Shown here: one piece after another, positions 25,695 to 34,598 of the stretch
How the letters are laid out: each line of letters starts with the position of its first letter
Numbering within the stretch: position 1 is the stretch's first letter
Origin: JAFGNV01 sp964612485
GTDB taxonomy: Bacteria; Chloroflexota; Anaerolineae; 4572-78; J111
NCBI GenBank assembly: GCA_964612485.1
Contig: CAZTFF010000027.1
Location: forward strand, 3,587-67,586
DNA: 64,000 bases
Direction of reading: 5' to 3'
Program-made: the position numbers and the translations under genes
The notes under the pieces: model-generated
The model's database searches: none
Seen by the model: the letters and a program-made list of their open reading frames with translations, nothing else
What the model was told of the DNA's origin: nothing

Positions 25695-26664
25695 CCTATT
25701 GCGCTACCTGTGCGTGTGGCGCGTGAACCGGGCGCTGGTGCGCATGCCCTTCTATTTCACCGGCGAACTCTCGCAAACGCTGGGCGCCATCATCGCCGAA
25801 CGGCTGCCCACCGCCGAGGCTCGCGCGTGGGACAAAGCCTTGAACCCGCCGCTTCCCACCCCCGGTATGCTGCCCCTTCAGCCCACCCCGGACCCGGCCT
25901 GGCCGGTTGAGTCAACGTTGTTTGTGTATCCGGGCAAACGCATGTTCGGGGCGGGCGAACTGATCCTTTGGGAACTCAAGCTGATGGGGCCGCACGCCGA
26001 CCACAGTTTTTTTTTGGAGGTAGTGCTGCCGGCAATGGAGGCCGCCGGCCATACCAAAGACTCGCGCTGGTACAAATCTAACGGGGTGTGGGGCCGCTTT
26101 GATGTTCACGCCGTTTACGCCGCCAGGGGAGCGCAGTGGGAGCCGGTGGTCAGCGATGGCCGGCTGGACACCGGCTCCCGCCCTCTGCCAACCCAATGGG
26201 CCGAAGGGCTAACGTTTGCCGCCGCTGATGACCGCATCCGCCGCCAATTGATATGGTTCACGCCGGTTGACCTGCGGCGTGATGTAGCCGCCGAAAAAAC
26301 ATCTCAGGACGCCGCTGATGACGCCTCTGCCGGTCCCCCCATACCCACCCTGCCGTCAATGCTGGATGCGCTGCTGAGACGACTGGCTCAACTGCTGCCG
26401 GGCAAATACACCACGCCGGGTGATGTCTGGAATTTAATGACACCGGATGAGCAAGCTTCCCTATGGGAAGCCGTCGCCCAGGCCGACCACGCCAAACTGC
26501 GCCACGCCGCCGCCGACTCCCTGGCCAAGGACCAACCGCCCGGCTGGCTGGGCGAACAGCAATTCACCGCCATTCACCCGTTGTTGTACCCCTACCTGGA
26601 CCTTGCCTCCATTCTACACATTGGCCGCCAAACCCACCTGGGTTATGGCACGTTTGGGTTGTAA
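25669..26664 (+). CDS. Cas6-family (PF10040-like) RAMP protein
   Basis: 331 aa from ATG 25669, overlapping the previous gene by 26 nt. No strong RBS is seen, as expected for coupled translation. The features follow the Cas6 family of type III systems in order. They are an N-terminal VRMPFYFTGELSQTLGAII (the place of the usual LPxYxGSTLRGAFG), then YPGKRMFGAGELILWELKLMG with LEVVLPAMEAAG (the usual GDxLxFGLTLIG...AFEELG). Next comes WFTPVDLRRD with LLRRLAQLL, and finally the C-terminal glycine-rich loop LHIGRQTHLGYGTFGL. Cas6 proteins cleave CRISPR precursor RNA, usually with an N-terminal His. The first His here is only near residue 110-113, so cleavage is uncertain. Confidence 0.75.
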   Translation: MWSFLNSINLLRYLCVWRVNRALVRMPFYFTGELSQTLGAIIAERLPTAEARAWDKALNPPLPTPGMLPLQPTPDPAWPVESTLFVYPGKRMFGAGELILWELKLMGPHADHSFFLEVVLPAMEAAGHTKDSRWYKSNGVWGRFDVHAVYAARGAQWEPVVSDGRLDTGSRPLPTQWAEGLTFAAADDRIRRQLIWFTPVDLRRDVAAEKTSQDAADDASAGPPIPTLPSMLDALLRRLAQLLPGKYTTPGDVWNLMTPDEQASLWEAVAQADHAKLRHAAADSLAKDQPPGWLGEQQFTAIHPLLYPYLDLASILHIGRQTHLGYGTFGL

Positions 26665-26701
26665 AAATAGGGGTCAGTATCAGAGGAATGTAGTATCCGC
26701 G

Positions 26702-26740
26702 AGATACGGAACGAGTCTCCACGAGACTCGTTCCGTATCT
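26702..26740. repeat. Perfect 18-bp hairpin after the RAMP cassette
   Basis: Arms 26702-26719 and 26723-26740 with a 3-nt loop CAC. There is no T-tract on either side, so it is not a standard terminator. It may protect mRNA, or be a dispersed palindrome like the others in this genome. Confidence 0.75.
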
Positions 26741-26792
26741 GAGAATGCTCACTCCCCACACCCAATTAAAAACTCAATCAGGAGACAAAATT

Positions 26793-28457
26793 ATGCCTAT
26801 AGATAACGATTTGCTCTGGTATAAAAACGCCATCTTTTACGAACTGCATATTCGCTCCTTTGCCGACAGCACCGGCGATGGTAAGGGCGACCTGCGCGGC
26901 ATCATCTCCAAACTGGATTATTTGCGAGAATTGGGCGTTGACTGCATCTGGCTGCTGCCCATGTTCCCTTCCCCGCTCAAGGACGATGGCTACGATATTG
27001 CCGACTATTTCCACATCCACCCCGATTACGGCACCGTAGAAGATTTTAAGGCGCTGCTTAACGAAGCCCACGCCCGCGGCCTGCGCGTGATCACCGACCT
27101 GGTGCTGAACCACACCTCCGACGAGCACCCCTGGTTCATCGAATCGCGCAAATCTAAAGACAACGCTTACCGCGATTATTACGTTTGGAGCGACACCAAC
27201 CAGAAATACAAAGACGCGCGCATCATCTTTTTGGATACCGAATCCTCCAACTGGACCTACGATGAAACTACCGGCGAATATTACTGGCACCGTTTTTATT
27301 CCAGCCAGCCCGATCTCAACTACGACAACCCGGAAGTAGCCCAAAAAATGATGGACATCATCCGCTACTGGCTGGATATGGGCATCGATGGCTTCCGCGC
27401 CGACGCCGTGCCCTACCTCTTTGAGCGCGAAGGCACCAACTGCGAAAACCTGCCCGAAACCCACGATTATCTCAAAAAAGTTCGGGCCATGATGGATACG
27501 GAATACCCCGGCACCATCCTGCTGGGCGAGGCCAACCAGTGGCCCTGGGACCTGCGCCCCTATTTTGGCGGCGATCCCAACGACCCCACCGTGCCGGGCG
27601 ACGAGTTCCATATGGCCTTCCATTTTCCGGTGATGCCGCGCATTTACAAAGCTCTCAAACTGGGCGATGCCACCGACATCATCAACATTATGGCCGATAC
27701 GCCCTCCATCCCCCACAATACCCAATGGTGTGTTTTCCTGCGTAACCACGACGAACTCACCCTGGAAATGGTCACCGAAGAAGACCGCCAGTTGATGTGG
27801 CAGTTGTACGCCCCGGAACCGCGCATGCGCCTCAATTTGGGCATTCGCCGCCGGCTGGCCCCGCTGCTGGATAACGACCGCCGCAAAATAGAACTGGCCA
27901 ATGCCATCCTCTTCAGCTTGCCCGGCGCGCCCATTATCTACTATGGTGATGAAATTGGTATGGGCGACAACATTGACCTTTTCGACCGCAACGGCGTCCG
28001 TACCCCCATGCAGTGGACAGCTGAAAAAGGCGCCGGTTTCTCGCCCACCGATCCGGCCAATTTCTGGGCGCCGCTGATTGATAACGACACCTACGGCTAC
28101 CAAAAAATCAATGTGGAGGCCCAACAAGCCGATCCTGATTCCCTTTTCCATACGATGAAACATTTCATTGCGACCTGCCAGGCCAACCCGGTGCTGGGCG
28201 AGGGAGACTACGAGTTCCTGCCGGCGGCCAATAAATCCATCCTGGCCTACCTGCGCCGTAGCGAGTCGGCGACGGTACTGGTGGTTTGTAATCTCGCCGG
28301 GCAGCCGCAAACTGTGCAACTTCCATTGTCTGATTACACCGGCAGCGTGCCGCAAGATTTGCTCAATCGGGCGGCGGTTCCCTTTGCCCCCGTTGACGCC
28401 GCGCCCTATGTTATCAAACTTGATGCTTTTGACTATTTTTGGTTGCAGTTAAAGTGA
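26793..28457 (+). CDS. treS: Trehalose synthase (maltose alpha-D-glucosyltransferase)
   Basis: 554 aa. ATG 26793 has AGGAG 8 nt upstream; a longer open frame to 26745 is not needed. GH13_16 hallmarks are present: WYKNAIFYELHIRSFADS at the N-terminus, DLVLNH, the nucleophile Asp in GFRADAVPYLFEREGTNCENLPETH, the acid/base Glu in LLGEANQWP, and LRNHDELT. TreS interconverts maltose and trehalose. There is no fused maltokinase domain and no maltokinase gene nearby. It sits downstream of the RAMP cassette and upstream of sucrose enzymes, consistent with a disaccharide or compatible-solute locus. Confidence 0.94.
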   Translation: MPIDNDLLWYKNAIFYELHIRSFADSTGDGKGDLRGIISKLDYLRELGVDCIWLLPMFPSPLKDDGYDIADYFHIHPDYGTVEDFKALLNEAHARGLRVITDLVLNHTSDEHPWFIESRKSKDNAYRDYYVWSDTNQKYKDARIIFLDTESSNWTYDETTGEYYWHRFYSSQPDLNYDNPEVAQKMMDIIRYWLDMGIDGFRADAVPYLFEREGTNCENLPETHDYLKKVRAMMDTEYPGTILLGEANQWPWDLRPYFGGDPNDPTVPGDEFHMAFHFPVMPRIYKALKLGDATDIINIMADTPSIPHNTQWCVFLRNHDELTLEMVTEEDRQLMWQLYAPEPRMRLNLGIRRRLAPLLDNDRRKIELANAILFSLPGAPIIYYGDEIGMGDNIDLFDRNGVRTPMQWTAEKGAGFSPTDPANFWAPLIDNDTYGYQKINVEAQQADPDSLFHTMKHFIATCQANPVLGEGDYEFLPAANKSILAYLRRSESATVLVVCNLAGQPQTVQLPLSDYTGSVPQDLLNRAAVPFAPVDAAPYVIKLDAFDYFWLQLK

Positions 28458-28539
28458 AAATGGTGTAATCTTCCTGCGAGAGATGGCATTTAAATAATCA
28501 CTACTGTCATCTCTTTAGGATCGGAAATAAAATAACCTC

Positions 28540-28618
28540 CCCAATTAGTAGATTGGAGATTAGAGATTTCAGGCTAAGAATCTCCAATCTCTAATCTCTA
28601 ACCTTCCGACGAATTGGG
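28540..28618. repeat. Palindromic repeat of the ATTAGAGATTGGAG type
   Basis: The element is bounded by CCCAATT and AATTGGG. It contains GATTGGAGATTAGAGATT and its inverse AATCTCCAATCTCTAATCTCT, which can fold as a long hairpin. A related element is at 63426-63554. Confidence 0.7.
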
Positions 28619-28688
28619 CAGTTAATTATTTCTCCCGTCTTATTATCTGAAGTATTATATTTTGTAAGGAAGGACACCTCGATCTCTG

Positions 28689-30749
28689 ATGAACTTTGTA
28701 TCCTCATTTGACGACCGGCGGCTGCTGGTGACCGACCTGGACGGTACGCTGATTGGCGGCAGTGAAAAAGGCTTAAAAAAGCTGCAAACAGCGTTGGAAG
28801 AAATTAGAGAAACCATCACCCTGGTGTATGTCTCCGGGCAAGGCCCGTCGGAGCAGGTCAACACCATTCAAGAACACCAACTGCTGCTGCCCGATTACAT
28901 GATTTCCGCCGTCGGCACCGAAATTCACCGCCTGCCCGGTGAATATCCGCTGGACGAATGGTACCGCTACATTCAAGATAATTTCAGCCACGAGACCATT
29001 GTAGACTTTCTGGCCGAAAATTATCCCAACCTGGAACTGCAACCCCCTGAAAACCAGACCCATCTCAAAGCCAGCTACTATTGGAAAAACGCCACCAACG
29101 AAGCGCTCGACCAACTTCACCTCGCTATGCTCGAAGCCGGATTGCCCGCAAAATTGGTTTACTCGCGCAGCGTGTACCTGGACATCATCCCCGAACGGGC
29201 CGGAATTGGGCCGGCGGTAAAATTTTTAACCGACTCCTTGATGTTGTCGCCCAACCAGGTATTTGTTTGCGGGGATAGCGGCAATGATATTGACTTGTTT
29301 CAATACGGTTTTCGTGGTATTGTGGTAGGGAATGCAACACCGGAACTTAAAAAAGCGGTTGAATTACGGGCCTACTTCAGCCACAATCGCCATGCAGCGG
29401 GGTTATTGGAAGGGCTGCGCCATTACAAATTCTTTACCCAACCGGCTAAACCGGCCAAACAGGATGTTTCTAAAGAAGCGTTGGATCGCGCCGTCGACTC
29501 GTTGCGCCGTAATATTACACCGTTGGGGTTTTCGGCAGCGGGGCTGACCGACAACCCGCTCACCAGCCAGGAATCCAACTACTTTGCTGTGTGGAGCCGT
29601 GATGGGATCAAAACCGGCTTGTGGAGCCTCACTCTCAACGACCCTGATGTGACCGAATGTTTTCGCCGCACCCTGGAACTTATGGGCGAGTTTCAGACGG
29701 CGAGCGGGCAGATTCCGGCCAATGTGCAGATCAAAACGCAAACCGCCGATTACAGTGGAGTGGGGGGCATTGCGTCCATCGATTCGGTGCTCTGGTTTGT
29801 CATCGGCAGTATTCGTTACGCCGCCTACACCGGCGATCGCGCTTTTTTGGAGCGGATGTATCCTCACATTAAGGCCGCCATGCAGTGGCTGCGGGCGCAC
29901 GATTCTAACAATTGCGGGTTGATTGAAATCCCGGAATCGTCTGATTGGATGGACCTCTTCCCGCGCTCCTACAATGTGCTGTATGATGAGGTGTTGTGGT
30001 ACCTGGCCTGCCGGGATTACGCGGTGGTGCAGGCCGCAATGGGCGATGACGCGGTGGAATACGGCCAACTGGTCGAAATTATCCGCAAAAAAATTGTGCG
30101 GCAGTTCTGGCCCACCGCGCAAACGCTTGCCGAATCCCGTGAGTCGTTTTCTGAAACCCAATTCAACCTGGGAGACGCCCAATATCTGCTGGCCCAGATC
30201 AGTCCCTTTGCCTTTTCCTGGCGCTGCGATGTCTACGCCAACTTACTGGCGGTTCTGGCCGACTTGCTGGATGAGCACAAAATGGAACAGCTCTTTCAAT
30301 TTTTATGGGGCGTGGGGGTCAATTCTCCCTATCCGGTCACGTGCCTGTATCCGCCGGTATTTTCCGGGGCCAGCGATTGGAAAGATTATTTTGTGACCAA
30401 CTTCCTCAACCTGCCCGACCACTACCACAACGGGGGGCTGTGGCCCTTCATCGGCGGGTTGTGGGTCCGGTTTCTGGTTAAATTGGGCCGTACCGAGCTG
30501 GCTCACCAGGAACTCGATACGCTGGCCGAAGCCTGCCGGGTGGGTCTCTACGGTGAGTGGGAATTTAACGAATGGCTGCACGGGCAAACGGGCCGGCCTA
30601 TGGGCAAAGCCCACCAGGCCTGGAGTTCGGCCAGTTATATTGCCGCCTTTCACGCCCTCTACCACGAGACCGTTCCCCCCGATTTTGCGCCGCTGACTGT
30701 AGAAATGTTTGGAAGTTCTCAATCTTCTGGAGATAATATCTCCGGATGA
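28689..30749 (+). CDS. Fusion of HAD sugar-phosphate phosphatase with an (alpha/alpha)6 glycosidase
   Basis: 686 aa. Residues 1-250 are a HAD-IIB phosphatase of the sucrose-/mannosylfructose-phosphate phosphatase group: VTDLDGTLI with D16 and D18, and CGDSGND (194-200). Residues about 270-670 form an (alpha/alpha)6-barrel glycosidase related to neutral invertases (GH100) and amylo-alpha-1,6-glucosidases: NYFAVWSRDGIKTGLWSL, GGIASIDSVLWFVIG, ESSDWMDLFPRSYNVLYDEVLWY. The next gene is a GT4 synthase that would supply the phosphorylated disaccharide, so the phosphatase part fits a synthase/phosphatase pair. The substrate of the glycosidase part is unknown. Domain calls are firm; specificity is inferred. 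Confidence 0.82.
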   Translation: MNFVSSFDDRRLLVTDLDGTLIGGSEKGLKKLQTALEEIRETITLVYVSGQGPSEQVNTIQEHQLLLPDYMISAVGTEIHRLPGEYPLDEWYRYIQDNFSHETIVDFLAENYPNLELQPPENQTHLKASYYWKNATNEALDQLHLAMLEAGLPAKLVYSRSVYLDIIPERAGIGPAVKFLTDSLMLSPNQVFVCGDSGNDIDLFQYGFRGIVVGNATPELKKAVELRAYFSHNRHAAGLLEGLRHYKFFTQPAKPAKQDVSKEALDRAVDSLRRNITPLGFSAAGLTDNPLTSQESNYFAVWSRDGIKTGLWSLTLNDPDVTECFRRTLELMGEFQTASGQIPANVQIKTQTADYSGVGGIASIDSVLWFVIGSIRYAAYTGDRAFLERMYPHIKAAMQWLRAHDSNNCGLIEIPESSDWMDLFPRSYNVLYDEVLWYLACRDYAVVQAAMGDDAVEYGQLVEIIRKKIVRQFWPTAQTLAESRESFSETQFNLGDAQYLLAQISPFAFSWRCDVYANLLAVLADLLDEHKMEQLFQFLWGVGVNSPYPVTCLYPPVFSGASDWKDYFVTNFLNLPDHYHNGGLWPFIGGLWVRFLVKLGRTELAHQELDTLAEACRVGLYGEWEFNEWLHGQTGRPMGKAHQAWSSASYIAAFHALYHETVPPDFAPLTVEMFGSSQSSGDNISG

Positions 30750-30867
30750 AGGAATGCTAAAATAGAATAGATCGATAAACAAGGATGTTTTGGGCAGCCG
30801 ATACCACAGTGATACCAAAAATGTATGTTATTAGTTCTAATGAAGTTCAAGAAAAGGAGGTTAAGCT

Positions 30868-32142
30868 ATGAACCAACTGAATTCTATTCTGATGTTGTCA
30901 ATTCACGGCTACGTAGCCGGCGAACCGGAATTGGGTAAGCCCGATACCGGGGGACAGGTGGTATATGTGCTGGAACTGGCCAAACGTTTCAGCCGGCTGG
31001 GGTATCGCGTTGACCTGGTAACGCGCCGTTTTGAGGACCAGCCGGAATTTGATGAAGTGAACGAAAATTTCCGGGTCTGGCGGGTTCCCTTTGGGGGCAA
31101 GCAGTTTATTCGCAAGGAAGACATGCACGATGTACTGGGTGATTTTGTGACCAATTTCCTTTCTGCGGCCCGGCTGCGCGGCACGCAGTACGATGTGGTT
31201 TACTCGCACTACTGGGATGCCGGCTGGGCCGGCCAGAAAATTGCCGAAGAGATGCAAATTCCCCACGTGCATACGCCCCACTCGCTAGGGGCGTGGAAAC
31301 AGGAAAACATGGGCACCGACCTGGATGAGCATCAAAAGGATTACCGCTTTGAGGAGCGCATCCACAAAGAATTTTTGGCGTATCAAACCTGCGATCATAT
31401 TATTGCCACCACCGAACCCCAGCACGAACTGCTGCAAAATATGTACGACGTGCTGGAACGGCACATCACCGTGATCCCTCCCGGCATGGACGAAAACCGC
31501 TTTATTCCCGTCCGGCAGCAGGAAAAAGAGCAGTTACAGAAGAAGTATAAAATAAAGCCGCACGATGTTTTTGTGGTGGGCCGGATGGCGGCCAACAAAG
31601 GTTACGATCTATTGATCCGGGCGATGGCCACCGTTTTCGAATTGGTGCCCGATGCCCGTCTCATTGCCGGCATTGGCAGCGAAGATACCAAGCAGGATGA
31701 AGAAGGCGTGGCCGAACTCAAAAGCCTGGCCAAAGAGCTGGGCATCGACAAAAAAATTATCTGGATTCCCTACATCCCCGATGAAGATTTGCCCGCTTAC
31801 TATCAGGCTACGGCGGTTTTTGCCCTTTCGTCCCGGTACGAACCTTTTGGCATGACGGCCATTGAAGCGATGGCGTGCGGTACTCCCACGGTAGTTACAG
31901 TTCACGGCGGCCTGTTTGAGCTAATTACCTACGGGCAGCACGCGCTTTTTGCCAACCCGGAACGTCCCGTGGAGTTTGGCGCCATGCTGGCCTTCCCCAT
32001 GCTTTACCCCGAATTGGCTCACGAGCTATCGGTTAATGGGGCGCGCTTTGCCCGCCGTAATTTTGGCTGGACCGGCATTGCCAAACGAATCATTTCGGTT
32101 TTTGAGCGGTTCCAAAGGATTGAGATGGACCGAGATATTTAA
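30868..32142 (+). CDS. GT4 glycosyltransferase, sucrose-phosphate or mannosylfructose-phosphate synthase
   Basis: 424 aa with AAGGAGG before the ATG. The N-terminal motif SIHGYVAGEPELGKPDTGGQVVYV is the acceptor/donor-site signature of sucrose-phosphate synthases and the closely related mannosylfructose-phosphate synthases. The C-terminal GT-B half has VVGRMAANKGYDLLI and the nucleotide-sugar-binding EPFGMTAIEAMACG (E-x7-E). It would transfer glucose or mannose to fructose-6-phosphate, and the HAD domain encoded just upstream would remove the phosphate. The single-domain length of about 420 residues is usual for bacterial forms. The HGYV form of the motif leans toward mannosylfructose, but I cannot separate the two. 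Confidence 0.82.
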   Translation: MNQLNSILMLSIHGYVAGEPELGKPDTGGQVVYVLELAKRFSRLGYRVDLVTRRFEDQPEFDEVNENFRVWRVPFGGKQFIRKEDMHDVLGDFVTNFLSAARLRGTQYDVVYSHYWDAGWAGQKIAEEMQIPHVHTPHSLGAWKQENMGTDLDEHQKDYRFEERIHKEFLAYQTCDHIIATTEPQHELLQNMYDVLERHITVIPPGMDENRFIPVRQQEKEQLQKKYKIKPHDVFVVGRMAANKGYDLLIRAMATVFELVPDARLIAGIGSEDTKQDEEGVAELKSLAKELGIDKKIIWIPYIPDEDLPAYYQATAVFALSSRYEPFGMTAIEAMACGTPTVVTVHGGLFELITYGQHALFANPERPVEFGAMLAFPMLYPELAHELSVNGARFARRNFGWTGIAKRIISVFERFQRIEMDRDI

Positions 32143-32447
32143 ATACCGGAGGTAACTAGAATTTAGATCATTCCAAAATATACCTCGTGTTTCGTATTGC
32201 GTAGAGGAAATACTTTACGCAATACGAATTTTTAGAATACTCAGTGGATCCAAATTTTGAGTTACCTACGGATTTTCACCCCTCTCAATCCCCTCTCAAT
32301 CCCCTCTCATGAGAGGGGTGAATTTGGAACTACTGAGCATATCAAGCTTGTCTCGGCTCAACCCAACCTACTCTAAAAAATGTCGGGCAACAAAATTTTT
32401 TTAAATTTGCCTGAAAGAATACTTTAAATATAACAGGAGACCAAAAA
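32143..32447. other. Intergenic region with two inverted repeats
   Basis: No gene is seen. It contains TTCGTATTGCGTA paired with TACGCAATACGAA (about 32190-32229). It also contains TTCACCCCTCTCA paired with TGAGAGGGGTGAA (about 32276-32331), with three CCCCTCTCA units inside. Confidence 0.6.
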
Positions 32448-33101
32448 GTGAAAGGCGATGTTATAATCGTTGAGGAACATCACAAAAAAGCTGCCGAGGT
32501 GATCGTACCTCATATCATCGAGCAAATAAAAAACAAACCCACCCGTTACACCCTGACCGTCGGCGGAGAATCCGGCAGCGGTAAATCGGAGATGGGTCAG
32601 GCCATTGCGGATGAACTGGCCAACCACGACATCAAAGCAATCGTACTGGGACAGGATGATTATTACGTACTGCCGCCCAAAACAAACGATGCCCGCCACC
32701 GCGAAGACCCTGCCTGGCTGGGGCCACACGTTGAGGTGAAACTGAATGTGCTGGACCGGAACTTTGTCGATGCCATCAACGGCGCGGACGAGATCACCAA
32801 GCCGCTCATTGACTATGGCGCTAATAGCATCTCCGAAGAAACCGTCAGCCTGGAAGGGGTCAAGGTGGTGATCGCTGAAGGAACCTACACTACCCTGCTC
32901 AAACATGTGAATACCAAAGTATTCATTGCCCGCACCCGGCTCGACACGCTGGAACACCGGAAGAAACGAAACCGGTTTGGTGAAGCCCAGGACCCCTTTG
33001 TAGAACAACTCCTGGAAACCGAACACAAGATCATTGCCGGCCACCGATTTCTGGCCGATTTTTTGATTACCAAAGAATATGACGTGGTGGTGATTGAATA
33101 A
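32448..33101 (+). CDS. Uridine kinase-like P-loop kinase of the sucrose locus
   Basis: 217 aa from GTG 32448, with AGGAG 8 nt upstream. Walker A GGESGSGKSE lies at about 39-48, then VLGQDDYYVLPPKTNDARHREDP (the uridine kinase/phosphoribulokinase DDYF...P pattern), and a lid-like RTRLDTLEHRKKRNRFG. The family phosphorylates nucleosides or sugar phosphates. The neighbours are a sucrose-type synthase and sucrose phosphorylase, so the substrate may be a sugar from that pathway (fructose or a hexose phosphate) rather than uridine, but nothing in the sequence settles this. It is 19 nt from the next start and clearly co-transcribed. Confidence 0.75.
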   Translation: MKGDVIIVEEHHKKAAEVIVPHIIEQIKNKPTRYTLTVGGESGSGKSEMGQAIADELANHDIKAIVLGQDDYYVLPPKTNDARHREDPAWLGPHVEVKLNVLDRNFVDAINGADEITKPLIDYGANSISEETVSLEGVKVVIAEGTYTTLLKHVNTKVFIARTRLDTLEHRKKRNRFGEAQDPFVEQLLETEHKIIAGHRFLADFLITKEYDVVVIE

Positions 33102-33120
33102 CAACGGGAAAGGAGCCTCG

Positions 33121-34590
33121 ATGATCGTCAAAAACCAAGTTCAACTCATTACTTACCCCGACTCGTTGGGGGGAGACCTCAAAACCCTACACGCGGTTCT
33201 GGAAGAACATTTTCCGGATATTTTCAACGGCGGCATCCATATTCTGCCGCCGTTTCCTTCATCCGGGGATCGCGGCTTTGCGCCCCTGACTTATCTGGAA
33301 ATCGAGCCGCAGTTTGGCACCTGGAAAGATGTGCGCCGCCTCGGTGAAAAGCACGATATCCTGCTCGATCTGATGGTCAACCACATCTCGGCTCAATCTG
33401 AGTTTTTCCAGGATTTCCTCAAAAAGGGGCGGAAGTCGAAGTACGCCGACCTGTTCATCACCATCGACAAAATTTGGCCCGACGGCAACCCGCCCCAGGA
33501 GGAAGTGGAGAAGATATTCCTGCGCCGCACCGAACCGTTCTCCACCTTCACCATCGAAGAAACCGGCAAGCAGGAGAAGGTGTGGACCACCTTTGGCAAA
33601 ACCACCCCCTCCGAGCAGATCGATATGGATATGAACTCGGCCATTGCCCGCCAACTGCTCACCGATTTTCTGACCAACTTCAGCCAGAACGGGGTCAAAA
33701 TTGTGCGGCTCGATGCGGTGGGCTATGTGATCAAAAAACCGGGTACCACCTGTTTTATGGTAGAGCCGGAAATCTACGACTTTCTGGATTGGATCACCGA
33801 GCTGGCCCATTCGCTGGGCATCGAACTGCTGCCCGAAGTTCACGCCCACTACACCATCCAGTTCAAGCTGGCCGAGCGTGGCCATTGGATATATGATTTC
33901 ATCTTGCCCTATCTGGTACTGGATACGATGCTAAATCAGAAGAGCGGCCAATTGCAGGAGTATCTAAAAATACGGCCTCACAAACAGTTCACCATGCTCG
34001 ATTGCCACGACGGGGTGCCGATCAAACCGGATTTGAACGATCTATACAAAAGTGAGAATGCCCGCCGGGTGGTGGACATCTGCCTGGAGCGCGGCGCCAA
34101 TCTCAGCCTTATTTTCTCGCCCAAGCACCGCGACCCCGACGGTTTTGACGTGCATCAAATCCGCTGCGCTTACTACTCCATGTTGGATTGCAATGATGAT
34201 GCTTATCTGGCGGCGCGGGCCATTCAATTCTTTGCGCCCGGCGTACCCCAGGTGTATTACGTGGGCTTGCTGGCCGGAGAAAACGATGAGGAGAGCGTGA
34301 AGCGGACCGGCGAGGGGCGGGAACTCAACCGCCACAACTTCACCCTGGAAGAGATTGATGAGGCCGTACAGAAAGATGCGGTGCAGCGACTGCTAAAACT
34401 CATTCGCTTCCGCAACGAGTATCCGGCTTTCAACGGCACGTTTGAGGTGCTGGATGCGGATGAGAATAAACTGGCCCTCTCCTGGCAGAAGGATGAACAC
34501 ACCTGCACGCTGAACATTGATCTGGAAACCTATCAAACTGTCATCCATTACACGGATGATGACGGCGCAGTTCAGGTATACCACGTGTGA
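33121..34590 (+). CDS. Sucrose phosphorylase (GH13_18)
   Basis: 489 aa. ATG 33121 has AAAGGAG upstream. The GH13_18 pattern is clear: QLITYPDSLGGDLKTL at the N-terminus, IHILPPFPSSGDRGFAP, nucleophile Asp in VRLDAVGYVIKKPGTTCFM, acid/base Glu in LLPEVHAHY, and LDCHDG. Sucrose phosphorylases convert sucrose and phosphate to glucose-1-phosphate and fructose in the cytoplasm; some relatives act on sucrose-6-phosphate or glucosylglycerate. Length is normal. It ends the plus-strand sugar locus and is convergent with the gene at 34599 with only 8 bp between. Confidence 0.9.
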   Translation: MIVKNQVQLITYPDSLGGDLKTLHAVLEEHFPDIFNGGIHILPPFPSSGDRGFAPLTYLEIEPQFGTWKDVRRLGEKHDILLDLMVNHISAQSEFFQDFLKKGRKSKYADLFITIDKIWPDGNPPQEEVEKIFLRRTEPFSTFTIEETGKQEKVWTTFGKTTPSEQIDMDMNSAIARQLLTDFLTNFSQNGVKIVRLDAVGYVIKKPGTTCFMVEPEIYDFLDWITELAHSLGIELLPEVHAHYTIQFKLAERGHWIYDFILPYLVLDTMLNQKSGQLQEYLKIRPHKQFTMLDCHDGVPIKPDLNDLYKSENARRVVDICLERGANLSLIFSPKHRDPDGFDVHQIRCAYYSMLDCNDDAYLAARAIQFFAPGVPQVYYVGLLAGENDEESVKRTGEGRELNRHNFTLEEIDEAVQKDAVQRLLKLIRFRNEYPAFNGTFEVLDADENKLALSWQKDEHTCTLNIDLETYQTVIHYTDDDGAVQVYHV

Positions 34591-34598
34591 TTTTTGAG

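Noticed and set aside
26702..26740. Rho-independent terminator of the RAMP cassette
   Set aside because: The stem is perfect but no T-tract follows on either strand, so I list it only as a hairpin repeat.
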